Below, piece after piece: positions 36,989-45,481 of a stretch of DNA of 64,000 nucleotides. Under the pieces are notes generated by a model, which worked only from the letters and a program-made list of their open reading frames with translations, ran no database searches and was not told the origin of the DNA. The translations under genes and the position numbers were made by a program. The stretch lies in NCBI RefSeq assembly GCF_019175345.1, contig NZ_CP077717.1, positions 1,216,001 through 1,280,000 of the forward strand, in the 5' to 3' direction. Each line of letters starts with the position of its first letter. Position 1 is the stretch's first letter. This stretch comes from Saccharolobus shibatae B12. GTDB lineage: Archaea > Thermoproteota > Thermoprotei_A > Sulfolobales > Sulfolobaceae.

Positions 36989-37939
36989 CTACTTGATTAC
37001 GTGAGAAGCTATAATTTCTACCCCTTCCTCCTCAAGTTTCTTCTTCACCTTCTCATCCACAAAGTTCGCCACAACAAATACCTTTATCTTCTTATCCTTA
37101 TACCTTGCAGAGAACAACTTTTTCCTAACAATAACTTGATCATAAGTCCCCTTATCCGCAAAATTCTTTATCTCAAACACATAAACATACTCATTAGTCT
37201 CATAAAAGTCCACCTCAAACACCTTACCCTTCTCTATTACCCCCTCATCATCAACCATCTTCCCATGAACAACCCTCTTAGGATCAACACCATGAAGCTC
37301 CAAAGCCTTCCTATAAAGCTTCAACATCACCCTCTCCAAACCCCTCCCAGCCCTATTAGTAAAACCACCCACCTCTATCGAAAGCTTCTTAACCTCCCTA
37401 CCCAACCTAAGCACAGCCCTCTGCAACGCCTCAATAGCCTCACCTTGTTTCTTAACTTCCTCTTGAAGTGAAGCTACAGTCTCTTGCAAAGACTGAATAG
37501 CCTCACCTTGCTTCTTGACTGCCTCTTGAAGTGCTTGAATTGCCTCAGTATGCTTATCTACAGTCTCTTGCAAGGATTGAGTAGTTTGTTGGAGCGCTTG
37601 AATTGCCTCAGTATGCTTATCTACAGTCTCTTGCAAAGACTGAATTATTTCCCCTTGCTTCCTTACACTCTCTTGAAGTGAAGCTATAGCCTCACCTTGT
37701 TTCTTAACTTCCTCTTGAAGTGAAGCTACAGTCTCTTGCAAGGATTGAGTAGTTTGTTGGAGCGCTTGAATAGCCTCAGTGTGTTTTTTAATCTCCTCTT
37801 GTAGAGCCTTTATACTCTCGCTGTTTTCTTCTAATTTCTTTATCACAATTTCGTCCTTAAGCTTACCGTAAATTTTCTCAGCCAATACTGAAAGCAGCTG
37901 AGGATTATTAAGTATTTCATCAATAATTTTTTCACTCAT
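36989..37939 (-). CDS. Coiled-coil protein with C-terminal PD-(D/E)xK-like domain (DUF3782-like)
   Basis: 316 residues. N-terminal 25 residues globular, then residues 35-180 form a coiled coil built from imperfect 14- and 28-residue repeats of the type KHTEAIQALQQTTQSLQETV / KKQGEAIASLQESV. The C-terminal domain has FEVDFYETNEYVYVFEIKNF, the D-x-n-E-x-K nuclease signature, followed by a Rossmann-like KIKVFVVANFVDEKV. Related proteins are multicopy in Sulfolobus. Internal repeats make copy number variable; the antisense frames here are shadows. Confidence 0.8.
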   Translation of the reverse strand: MSEKIIDEILNNPQLLSVLAEKIYGKLKDEIVIKKLEENSESIKALQEEIKKHTEAIQALQQTTQSLQETVASLQEEVKKQGEAIASLQESVRKQGEIIQSLQETVDKHTEAIQALQQTTQSLQETVDKHTEAIQALQEAVKKQGEAIQSLQETVASLQEEVKKQGEAIEALQRAVLRLGREVKKLSIEVGGFTNRAGRGLERVMLKLYRKALELHGVDPKRVVHGKMVDDEGVIEKGKVFEVDFYETNEYVYVFEIKNFADKGTYDQVIVRKKLFSARYKDKKIKVFVVANFVDEKVKKKLEEEGVEIIASHVIK

Positions 37940-38161
37940 ATCTGATTACTTTAAAATTTGAGGATTATAAACCATTCGGAGCAATCTGAAAATTCTCTGC
38001 CAGACTTTATAGAACACAGCACGCTTCTTAAGGTCTCATACTAGCTTAGAGAAAGTTCAGCCTTTGTCGCAACCAGTAGTGACTTTTCACTACTACTAAT
38101 CACTCAGCCTCCTCACTCCTCCTCCTTCCCCATGTCTAGGTCTAAGGTATATAAATATGTT

Positions 38162-38310
38162 GTGAGCTACTCCCTCCTGAAGGAGGAAGCTTCCTGCTTC
38201 ACAACCCCACCTTGCCAGTACTCTCGTACTGGCAGAGGGTGAAGCTCCACAGGCACTAAGGGCAGCTCCCACCCCGACCTACGTAAGATATTTAGAGAAG
38301 CATTATAGTC
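38162..38310 (-). ncRNA. Candidate omega RNA of TnpB copy B
   Basis: In IS605-type elements the guide RNA scaffold comes from the 3' end of tnpB and the right end, with the guide read from the flank. Here the flank downstream of AGCTCAC is AACATATTTATATACC. Boundaries are approximate. Confidence 0.45.
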
Positions 38311-39396
38311 ACGGTCAGCTATCCAACCGCACTTAGGACAAGTAAAGACACGGTCAGCTAAAGTTAGATCTTCCTTCACATATCCGCATTTAGCACACGT
38401 CCTTGACGTGTTTGACGGATTAACTAACACCAATTTCTTTCCATACTTCCCTATCTGATATTTGATTATATCCCTTAGCTCACCGAACGATACGTCATGT
38501 AACCTCATCCTAAGCTTTCTGAGAGACTTACCAACCAGTTGTTTAACATTAATATCCTCCATTACCACAACATCGTAATTCATCGATAGGTACTTCCCTA
38601 TCTTCATGTACATATCCCTCTTCAAATTAGCAAGATGTTCATATGCCTTAGCTAACTTAACCTTGGCTTTAAACCAATTCTTGGAAAGGAACTCCTTCCT
38701 AGACAATTCCTTGTGCAAATGCTTAATCTTACGGAGTGCCTTCTCGTAGAACTTGAAGTTGGGTAAATATTCGCCATGTGAAGTTGTTAGAAGCTTTCCA
38801 ACACCAACATCTATTGCCACTACCTTGCTTGTTTCCGGGACTTGCTGGAACACATAGTCTTCCACTACAAATGATATGTATACTCTTTCAGACTTCGTTA
38901 GCTTAACTACCACCCTCTTCACCTTGTCCAAGGGAAAGTCTCTATGGACAATGACCTTGAAGGTGCCTAAGTGGGACAAACTTAGCACAAGCAGTTTCTT
39001 TTTATTCTTTCTACTTCCAGTCCTTATTTCTCTAACGGATAGTATTTTCCAACCACTTTGAGGATAGACAAGAGAATACCACTTGTGGATTTTCTTTTCC
39101 TTAGGAAAACGTGCTAATTCTTGGAAGAACCTCTGTCTTGCTTCATAAAAACGATTTGCTATTTCTTGTACCACTTGTGAATGGAGTTGTTTGTACTCCT
39201 TGTCTTGTTTTCTCAAGTCTAGGGCTAATTGTCTTAACTCCGTTTGTGTTAGACCTTTTCCATCTCTTTGGTAGAAGTAGATGTCTGCCCATCGTAACGT
39301 GTTGTATATCTCACATGCTAACTTCAACCGGGCTTTTAACGCCCTCAAGGTTTGCTTGTCAGTGAAGGCACGAAAACGAAACGTTACGATGGACAT
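38167..39396 (-). CDS. tnpB: TnpB RNA-guided nuclease, copy B
   Basis: 409 residues, full length. RuvC Asp196, Glu280, Asp363 and zinc-finger cysteines as in copy A. The C-terminal tail ([20 protein letters not shown]) is encoded by the right-end RNA region. Differs from the other copies at a handful of residues, so the burst of insertion is recent. Confidence 0.95.
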   Translation of the reverse strand: MSIVTFRFRAFTDKQTLRALKARLKLACEIYNTLRWADIYFYQRDGKGLTQTELRQLALDLRKQDKEYKQLHSQVVQEIANRFYEARQRFFQELARFPKEKKIHKWYSLVYPQSGWKILSVREIRTGSRKNKKKLLVLSLSHLGTFKVIVHRDFPLDKVKRVVVKLTKSERVYISFVVEDYVFQQVPETSKVVAIDVGVGKLLTTSHGEYLPNFKFYEKALRKIKHLHKELSRKEFLSKNWFKAKVKLAKAYEHLANLKRDMYMKIGKYLSMNYDVVVMEDINVKQLVGKSLRKLRMRLHDVSFGELRDIIKYQIGKYGKKLVLVNPSNTSRTCAKCGYVKEDLTLADRVFTCPKCGWIADRDYNASLNILRRSGWELPLVPVELHPLPVREYWQGGVVKQEASSFRRE

Positions 39397-39505
39397 TGAA
39401 AAAAGTTAACATTTCGCGTTAAAAAACTTAACTACAAAGGGGACTATCCATCTCCACCTTAAAAGGTGAGGTTTTCCGTCCCCTTTGAACCCCTTATTTT
39501 TATAA

Positions 39506-39932
39506 AATTTGATCAAAAGATTTATTACTGAACACTTTTTTGTAAAGCTATGAAGATTCCACTTAAATAAAAGTGTAATACTAAGAAATAATCTGGTGGT
39601 GTTGAAAATTACTTGTTCTAAACCGTAATTTATTAGAGTTTTTGTAGTAGATATTATCCGCGTTGATAGGATAGGTAAAGTAATCCTAACAATTTTTCAC
39701 TAAACGGTAATAGGCTCCATATTATTAAAAAATAAGAAATAACATACGAAAGTAGTCCCCAGTTCCTCCCCACCGAATATCTTGAAATTAACATATAAAA
39801 AATCCAAAATGTTTATTACACAGTAGATTCAGTGTAATCGGAAAAGTAACGTTAATGATTTAAAGATTTTTGACGCGACGTTAATAATTAAGGTCACATA
39901 AATCTAAAGAGAAGATATTTAAAAAAACTCGC
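39506..39932. other. Intergenic, nothing recognised
   Basis: Very AT-rich; no frame, repeat or element end that I can match to others in this window. Confidence 0.4.
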
Positions 39933-40241
39933 TCACAAATACTTTATATTAATTATCGGCTTCTTAAACTCGATTAAGGTTATGCCATCGAAATCACTAT
40001 CAAAGCTTAATATGAATTGTGTTTTCAACTTGTCCATTAAGGATAGAGTGGTACAATCGGTAAAGCTAAGCTTTTTATCATATTTAATTAGATAATTTAA
40101 ACCATCAGTAAATGTTTTGAGATCTATCATATATAACGTAAGTTCTCCATTATCTATTTTGCTTAAGATTGTTTTAGCAACATTTATTGTGTAATTTCTA
40201 TTTACGTGATATGTTAGGAAAGTTAATAATTCGCCAAGTAT
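39933..40241 (-). pseudogene. VapC, C-terminal part (separated from its N-terminus by nested elements)
   Basis: Minus frame from the element boundary: ILGELLTFLTYHVN ... SFTDCTTLSLMDKL ... SFDSDFDGITLIEF. It continues the PIN toxin whose first 42 codons are at 41823-41948. The ATG at 40130 that opens a 65-residue frame is internal. Confidence 0.8.
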
Positions 40242-40560
40242 CTGACTTGCTCCCCGCCCTGGAAGGGACGAGGGTTCCCTCCCAGAGGGTTCATCGTTCC
40301 CACCATTGATTCGGGTTTACATCTCTCATTTGGTGGGCAGTCGAGTGGATCAGAGATCCACTCCCATTTGGAAAGTGGGGATCCATCATCCACACTGTCT
40401 GGATCCCGTGAAATAGAAAATGGAGATGATAGTTGCTCCTCCCTCAGTCTCATTAAACCCTCGATCGAGCTGGAGAGGAGGATCATTAACGCCACTAAGA
40501 AAAATTCCACCAAAGAGGTATTTAAACTTTATAAGGGGGCTATCCATCCCCGCCTCAGAG

Positions 40561-41782
40561 CGGTAGACCCAAAATCACCTCCTTAAAAATAAATCTATAG
40601 TATTAATAAGTGTTTTTAACAAATTAACTAGAGAATTTTCCAAATTTAGTAAATCTTCAGGGAACAAGAGGACAAGTAGTGATCTGAACTCTTCCCTTCC
40701 CACCACACTCTTAAATACGGTGTACAAGGAGTAAAAGGCCATCAATACGAAGATCAACATGCGGAAGACGAACTTAGCGGAACTAGTGAAGGGAAGGAAA
40801 GCCTTGATGTTCCTGTAAGAGGTCTCTATGGGACTCCTTACCTTATTATACAACTTCAACACCTCCTTCTTCGGTAGGTCAAGATTAGTCGCCCTAGCGA
40901 AGTAAACAACCTTCTCCTTTTTCCTCTTGATTTTCTCCCTGCGATACACGATCAGCCTGAACTTAACCTGCTCGTCCTTCTTATGCCTCTTACTATTTGT
41001 CATGTACTCCCCATCAAACTCCTCATAGACCTTCACGTCCCCAACGGGGACACCAATTATATAATTGAACTGCGAAATGAAGTTGAGCACATCAACTGTG
41101 TAGAAACCCGCATCAAGAACTATTAACCTTATCTTGAATCCCATTGCAACAACTTGCTCCACGAGGATCTTCACGATATCATCCTTGGTCATCCCGTTCA
41201 CATGTGTGACGAAAGCCAGTAGGAGTACTTTCCCATCATGTTTAGTCGTCACAGTGGCGTAGTTCCATGAGTTTCCCTTTTCCGAGCTTCCGAGTCCTTC
41301 CACCGGTTTCCCGTACCAAGTTTTGGTGGTCCAGTCTATTGAAATGTCTATTTCCTTCTCTCCCTTTAGCGTCTCCAAGGATATTTTCCTCACTTGTTCC
41401 AAGAGTTTCTCAACTACTTCTACACCTTGCTCCTCCGCGTAGTTCCTCACGGTTTGTGGTGATACGTTGTATGCGCTTGACTTGTTTTCTATGGAGTCGT
41501 TCCATAAACACGCGGAGACTAGCGTTTTTTCTACGTTCTCTGCCTTTTTCCCTTGGAAGTCTAACATGGAAAGTAATTTATATCCTATTTGTTGAATGTT
41601 ATTTTGGTGGGGAAGACAAGGTGTTATCACCTTGGTTCACCTCGTGATAATACCGTCTTCCTCACCTTAAGCTTTTCTTCAATTTGTTGAACTCTTAATA
41701 TAGTTATAAATTCCATTTATTTTCTATAAAATTAATAGTACCTTACCGGAATTATTTTTGTAAAATGATTTTGGGTCTACCG
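40561..41782 (-). mobile_element. ISH3-type element (ISC1225-like), 1222 bp, copy B
   Basis: CGGTAGACCCAAAATCA at 40561 and TGATTTTGGGTCTACCG ending at 41782, perfect inverted repeats; AGAG duplicated on both sides (40557-40560, 41783-41786). It landed in the loop of the outer element's left hairpin. Confidence 0.93.
40575..41630 (-). CDS. ISH3-family DDE transposase, copy B
   Basis: 351 residues, like copy A with a few substitutions (LIVLDAGFYTVDVL for LIALDAGFYTVNVL; FRMLIFVLMAFYSL). DDE residues kept: SIDWTTKTW, VLDAGFY, RSPIETSYRN. Copy B carries perfect ends and looks active. Confidence 0.92.
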   Translation of the reverse strand: MITPCLPHQNNIQQIGYKLLSMLDFQGKKAENVEKTLVSACLWNDSIENKSSAYNVSPQTVRNYAEEQGVEVVEKLLEQVRKISLETLKGEKEIDISIDWTTKTWYGKPVEGLGSSEKGNSWNYATVTTKHDGKVLLLAFVTHVNGMTKDDIVKILVEQVVAMGFKIRLIVLDAGFYTVDVLNFISQFNYIIGVPVGDVKVYEEFDGEYMTNSKRHKKDEQVKFRLIVYRREKIKRKKEKVVYFARATNLDLPKKEVLKLYNKVRSPIETSYRNIKAFLPFTSSAKFVFRMLIFVLMAFYSLYTVFKSVVGREEFRSLLVLLFPEDLLNLENSLVNLLKTLINTIDLFLRR

Positions 41783-41822
41783 AGAGAGGCGAGGCTTTCC
41801 GCCCCCTTAACTCCCATTTTTT

Positions 41823-41948
41823 GTAATCTGTTACAACTGATTCAAACTCCTCAACCTTTTTAGAAAGTGATAAAGCCTCACTATGATGTTTGCCACTCTT
41901 ATTTAAGTACGCTATAAAATATGAAGTGTCAAGAATTAACTTTTCCAT
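41823..41948 (-). pseudogene. VapC, N-terminal part
   Basis: EKLILDTSYFIAYLNKSG ... FESVVTDY, a PIN N-terminus with catalytic Asp7 (ILDTSY). The frame then enters the 355-bp element at TTAC. Direct joining with 40241 gives VVTDY-ILGELLTF, restoring the conserved PIN segment with its Glu. Confidence 0.82.
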
Positions 41949-42186
41949 AAACTACCTCATCCACTTTTTCTGAAGAATAATCCATTTCTATGATTAAGTC
42001 ATTAAAGTCTTCCATTTTTAACCCCTTTTTAACCTTTCTTTTGCTTTCATAGAAGTCTATTAGGAGCTCCATTACATCATTTAAGCTAACCTCTTCACCT
42101 TTCTCAGCTTGAATTTCACCCGCTAGCTTAATTAGCTTCCTTTTTACTTCATCAGTAACCTTTATTGTAGTATAAGCATATGTATA
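41929..42186 (-). pseudogene. VapB antitoxin, start codon lost
   Basis: The minus frame TTIKVTDEVKRKLIKLAGEI ... NDVMELLIDFYESKRK ... VYGKVNS overlaps vapC by 20 bases and is a typical VapB of the DUF217/RHH type. It is open back to a TAG but has no ATG, GTG or TTG; an ATG exists one frame off (about 42181), so a one-base change has probably broken the start. Confidence 0.6.
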
Positions 42187-42196
42187 CTTTGTATAC
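42182..42196. promoter_or_regulatory. Palindrome upstream of vapBC
   Basis: GTATAC-TTT-GTATAC lies at the expected start of the vapB frame. A likely autoregulatory operator of the antitoxin, though TA-rich palindromes also arise by chance. Confidence 0.4.
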
Positions 42197-42270
42197 TATG
42201 TTAAAAAGCTTTACGAAACGAATATGATTTTCTGACGTTGTTACAAAGTTTGAAAGCCATAGCCATAGCC

Positions 42271-42901
42271 ATAGCGTCGCCATTATGTTATTATACTTGT
42301 ATTATGAGTATTACTTATGGGCAGGAAGCTTGTTATTAGACTATTTCTTGTCCCTCTTGTGGTAGTCATCACGTTGTTAAGTGTGGTTAGGTAGACAGCC
42401 TTACTAATGTAGGGATTGTGGTAAGCGTTTCTTGAGTGATATTTCTAGGCATCATTATCATAAAAAGCTTAGGGATAAGGGCTTTGTTTTGAATGTTCAC
42501 TTGGATTAAGCGTTATGGTAAGCAGAGGTACAGGAAGCTTGTGGGAGAAGGCTAAGGATTTAGTTAATGTTATTACTAAGGTTGTTGATATTGACTTAAT
42601 TGTATAAGTGGATTTTCAATTACGTGTATACAAAGCCTTGGAGGTTTACCTAATTTACTCCGTTATAGGGATGAGAATGAGATCAAAAAGTACTTCCCAT
42701 ATAGATGGGCCAGTGATGACTACAACAAGTTGGAGAATCGCACGGTTGTCTCACCGCCTCAACGAGTCACTGAGGGATAGGCTTGTTAAGAGGTCTACAA
42801 AGGCTGTTAACAGAAGCGTAAACGTGATTAAGTACTCTATAGCTTTAATCTTATGGGAGAGAAAATTAATCCCAGAATTTATAACATAGTGACGACACTA
42901 T
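42271..42901 (+). mobile_element. Degenerate IS1-like element
   Basis: Termini ATAGCGTCGCCATTATGTTA and, reversed, ATAGTGTCGTCACTATGTTA. Inside, broken frames include a zinc-ribbon start CPSCGSHHVVKCG (about 42348-42387), then HHYHKKLRDKGF, and at the end a piece ending LWERKLIPEF. This is the N- and C-terminus of an IS1-type transposase with several stops. The MITEs at 16784, 23570, 34848, 45350, 54996 and 58032 share its ends. Confidence 0.65.
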
Positions 42902-43237
42902 CATCTATATAGAACGCCACACTCAGTCCCTTAAAGAAAGATGCTAAATGCCCCTCAGCTACGCAGCGTTGGGGAGGAGCGTCATTAACATAACTAAGAT
43001 ATACTAAAAATAAAGAAGTATTTTTAAATATAAAAAAATGATTGACGGAGTTATTTCATACTTAATAGTGTCTACACTTTCCAATATATTATTCACAATG
43101 GAAAACGTGAGTTTCCCTAATATTACTGTTTTTACGTTAATTCTTCCGGAAAGGTCCTTATAGTATATATTTCCATTCTATTCTCTACTCATAGATTAAG
43201 AATTTTTGAAAACGCTAGTGTTAAGGAGGGGAATGCT
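42902..43237. other. Intergenic, possible TnpB-tail scrap
   Basis: Around 42930-42990 a GC-richer patch (CAGCTACGCAGCGTTGGGGA) resembles the right-end region of other TnpB elements of Sulfolobus, but no end or frame can be fixed. The remainder is AT-rich with nothing visible. Confidence 0.35.
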
Positions 43238-43355
43238 CAATGAGTTACTTCAGTTTTTTATCAAAGCTAGCGTTTAACCTTTATATCAATACTTGAATTT
43301 AAGGAAAATCAATGAGCTTAATCTCTAAGGAAATTGAAGCATCCAACAAACAAGG
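43238..43355 (+). repeat. Shared leader block of glycan genes, copy 2
   Basis: GAGTTACTTCAGTTTTTTATC, GAATTTAAGGAAAATCAATG and CTAAGGAAATTGAAGCATCC match the copies at 24414 and 56374. Here it contains a TATA-like CTTTATATC and opens a 32-codon frame (SLISKEIEASNKQGEEK, 43313-43411) that overlaps the start of the glycosyltransferase gene. Confidence 0.6.
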
Positions 43356-43399
43356 AGAGGAAAAAATAATAACTAAATCTAAGCAAAGTTTTAAGCGTA

Positions 43400-43615
43400 A
43401 TGAGAGATGAGAAGATAAACATAGTGCTCAGAATTCTTTGGAAAGGAGGAGTTACGAGAGTTGCCGTTGAAGAAGCGAGAAATATGAAAAGCACATTAGT
43501 AGTTTACAGACATGCGGGAACACAATACGATTTGTCTAACGTTGATCTAAAAGTCCTTTTCGCCGGAGAACCGAAATGGATTTTCAAAGTATTAACATCT
43601 ATTTCCGCAACTTTC
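43400..43615 (+). pseudogene. Glycosyltransferase family 4, N-terminal fragment
   Basis: RDEKINIVLRILWKGGVTRVAVEEARNM and VVYRHAGTQYDLSNVDLKVLFAG are the first Rossmann half of a GT4 enzyme. After about residue 72 the frame enters sequence that is coding on the other strand, so the gene is truncated. Confidence 0.7.
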
Positions 43616-43934
43616 TCTTTGTTTACGTATACTTCTAAGTTATACGGATCTTTTTTTCTTAAAATTAACCATGTTATTATCAAGAATTATTTCACTATCT
43701 GAAAGTGTAGAAAAAGCTGAAAGTATGTCACCCCTACTACTCATTGTATATGTAAATGAAGTACCAATGTCGGTATCATTCATATCTGATTGGAAAAGAG
43801 TTGATAAAAAATATCGCTTCAAGAAAGGAAGTTTTCCCAGTACCATTTTCCCCTACTACTATATTAACCTTTTTGAGCTCAATCTTCACTTCAAGTTCTC
43901 TGAAGCCATTGATGTCTACTTTTCTTATCACCAT
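43616..43934 (-). pseudogene. AAA ATPase (OLD/SMC-like), N-terminal fragment with frameshift
   Basis: From ATG 43934: VIRKVDINGFRELEVKIELKK then Walker A VGENGTGKTSFLEAIFFI. A base change then shifts the frame, and the continuation is FQSDMNDTDIGTSFTYTMSSRGD. The remainder is cut where it meets the GT4 fragment, an end-to-end fusion of two broken genes. Confidence 0.65.
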
Positions 43935-44183
43935 ATTTATTAACTTTACGCTTATATTTAAAAACTATACCATAGCATCTCTAGGAGAATTCTGAAACCT
44001 TATGTCAATAAAGAAGAATTACGTTATAAGGCTCTCGTCATAAAACTATTCTATCTTTAAATACTAAGAGGATTAACACGGTTTTCCTGATATGACTTTT
44101 ATTCATTTTATGTATCTAAACTGATCGATAGTTACTCGCCTTAAGGTGAATCGCTTTTACTATCGCTAGTTAAAGTTTATTTA

Positions 44184-44420
44184 CCTTCCCTTCACTAGTT
44201 TTACTAAGTTCGTCTTCCGCATGTTGATCTTTGTTTTGATGGTTTTTACTCCTTGTACACTATATTTAAGGGTGTGGTGAGAAGGGAAGAGTTTAGATTA
44301 TTGCTTATTCTTTTGTTTCTTAATGATTTATTCAATCTGGAAAATTCTCTATTTAAGTTAGAAGAAACATTTATTGATACTATAGATTTATTTTTAGGGA
44401 TGCAATTTTAGATCTACAGT
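44184..44420 (+). mobile_element. ISH3-type element, 3' remnant
   Basis: CTTCACTAGTTTTACTAAGT through GATTTATTTTTAGGGATGCA matches the last 230 bases of the 1222-bp elements, including a decayed terminal repeat (AATTTTAGATCTACAG). Several indels; older than copies A and B. Confidence 0.82.
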
Positions 44421-44615
44421 CTAGGATGAAGTGTTGTGCTATGACTTCGGTGAGGTCCAAGGACTAAAAGTGGATACAAATTCATGAAAATTAAATGAAG
44501 CCAAAACCCCTTTTTCTAAATAGTTTGTTTCATTTTTCCTATGTTTTTATCAAATTTGTAGCCCATAAATCTCAGCTGGTATATCTTTATATAGTACTTT
44601 GCGAAATAGTAACAT

Positions 44616-44981
44616 ATGTTAAGACCTTTAACGTCTGCTGAGGCTTATTTACAAGAGGCTGATGAGCTCTTAGAAAAGGGGGATATAGTACAAGCATCAG
44701 AGAAATACTACAAAGCAGTAGAAGAAGCAATAAAGATATTGGCCATAGAAAACAAGATTAGTACATTAGATGAGGCTAAGGCTAAGGGAAGTTGGGATTT
44801 AGAGACACTAAACAAGGCCGTTAATGAACTGGCAAAAATATACGGTGAAAGGATTATCATTGACTGGTCAGCTTCTGTAAGTTTAGTTACTACAAATTTA
44901 AACCCCGATTCAATAAGAGATATTGCAAAGTATGTGAAGGATCTTGTCAGCCTCTCCTCAACAAATAAGGGAATGGATTAG
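44616..44981 (+). CDS. PaREP1-family (HEPN-like) protein, first of a tandem pair
   Basis: 121 residues, helical. EADELLEKGDIVQASEKYYKAVEEAIKILA at residues 14-43 is the PaREP1/PaREP8 core, expanded in hyperthermophilic crenarchaea and structurally related to HEPN. Function unknown, possibly RNA binding in a TA-like setting. TATA-like TCTTTATATAG lies about 30 bases upstream of the ATG. Confidence 0.8.
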   Translation: MLRPLTSAEAYLQEADELLEKGDIVQASEKYYKAVEEAIKILAIENKISTLDEAKAKGSWDLETLNKAVNELAKIYGERIIIDWSASVSLVTTNLNPDSIRDIAKYVKDLVSLSSTNKGMD

Positions 44982-45291
44982 AGAAGCTGATGAGCTCTTA
45001 GAAAAGGGGGATATAGTACAAACATCAGAGAAATACTACAAAGCAGTAGAAGAAGCAATAAAGAGCCTCTCAAGAAGATCTAATCTAAGCGTCTTAAAAA
45101 GATTACGATATGGAAGATGGTCCTCTGAACTTCTATTTGATGCAGTGTATGAATTAGGAGTGAATGAAATTAAGGAGATCTGGTACATAGCTTGGGAGCT
45201 CCACATTGACGGATTTCACGAAATGAAGTTAACAGAGGAAAGATTAAGATTGGTAAAAGATAAAATTAAAAAAATTATAGATTATTTATAG
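44944..45291 (+). CDS. PaREP1-family protein, second of a tandem pair
   Basis: 115 residues from a TTG start overlapping the first gene by 38 bases. Repeats EADELLEKGDIVQTSEKYYKAVEEAIK at residues 14-40; the remainder (LLFDAVYELGVNEIKEIWYIAWELHIDGFHE) is a different PaREP1 subtype. About 80 bases (44655-44735 versus 44983-45063) are almost identical in DNA, while the rest of the genes is not. Confidence 0.78.
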   Translation: MSASPQQIREWIREADELLEKGDIVQTSEKYYKAVEEAIKSLSRRSNLSVLKRLRYGRWSSELLFDAVYELGVNEIKEIWYIAWELHIDGFHEMKLTEERLRLVKDKIKKIIDYL

Positions 45292-45349
45292 AACATTGAA
45301 AGAATAGATATTGTATCTCTTATAAGAAATAATTTGGTGAAATAGAGGA

Positions 45350-45462
45350 TAGTGTAGCTACTGAACTACTAATTATGCTACTAAAATTATTCAGCTAAAA
45401 AGTAAATGCTATCTCACGTTTTCCAGACGTAATTAGTCATATATAGCTTAATGGCGACACTG
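45350..45462. repeat. IS1-derived MITE, 113 bp
   Basis: Termini TAGTGTAGCTACTGAACTA and TAGCTTAATGGCGACACTG, imperfectly inverted. Sits in the short gap between the PaREP1 pair and the nucleotidyltransferase gene. Confidence 0.55.
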
Positions 45463-45481
45463 TCCCCATACTCTTTTTAAT

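Larger units (their letters stand above)
38162..39501 (-). mobile_element. TnpB-only IS605-type element, copy B, 1340 bp
   Basis: On the minus strand it starts AAAAATAAGGGG directly after TTAT (ATAA at 39502-39505) and ends AGCTCAC at 38162. Left hairpin CCTCACC/GGTGG at about 39440-39490, right hairpin CTTCCTCCTTCAGGAGGGAG at about 38168-38190. No TnpA. Confidence 0.9.
40242..41822 (-). mobile_element. 355-bp IS605-type non-autonomous element, copy 3, containing an ISH3-type element
   Basis: Minus strand: AAAAAATGGGAGTTAAGG directly after TTAC (GTAA at 41823-41826) to GGGGAGCAAGTCAG at 40242. Without the 1222-bp ISH3 copy and its AGAG duplication it is 355 bp. It has no IS110 insert: GGGGAGC is followed directly by AAGTCAG, so this is the empty site for the IS110 copies at 13421 and 32017. 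Bases 40242-40560 are the right part, 41783-41822 the left. Confidence 0.88.

Noticed and set aside
37001-37681. Plus-strand frames of 156 and 65 residues with leucine-rich repeats
   Set aside because: Antisense of the coiled-coil repeats at 36989-37939; periodicity is inherited from the real gene.
37440-37800. Regularly spaced repeats considered as a CRISPR array
   Set aside because: The repeats are contiguous, in frame and encode heptad-type coiled coil; no unique spacers.
42241-42275. GCCATAGCCATAGCCATAGC as a functional microsatellite
   Set aside because: Only three short units at the edge of the IS1-like element; more likely a slippage product of the insertion edge.
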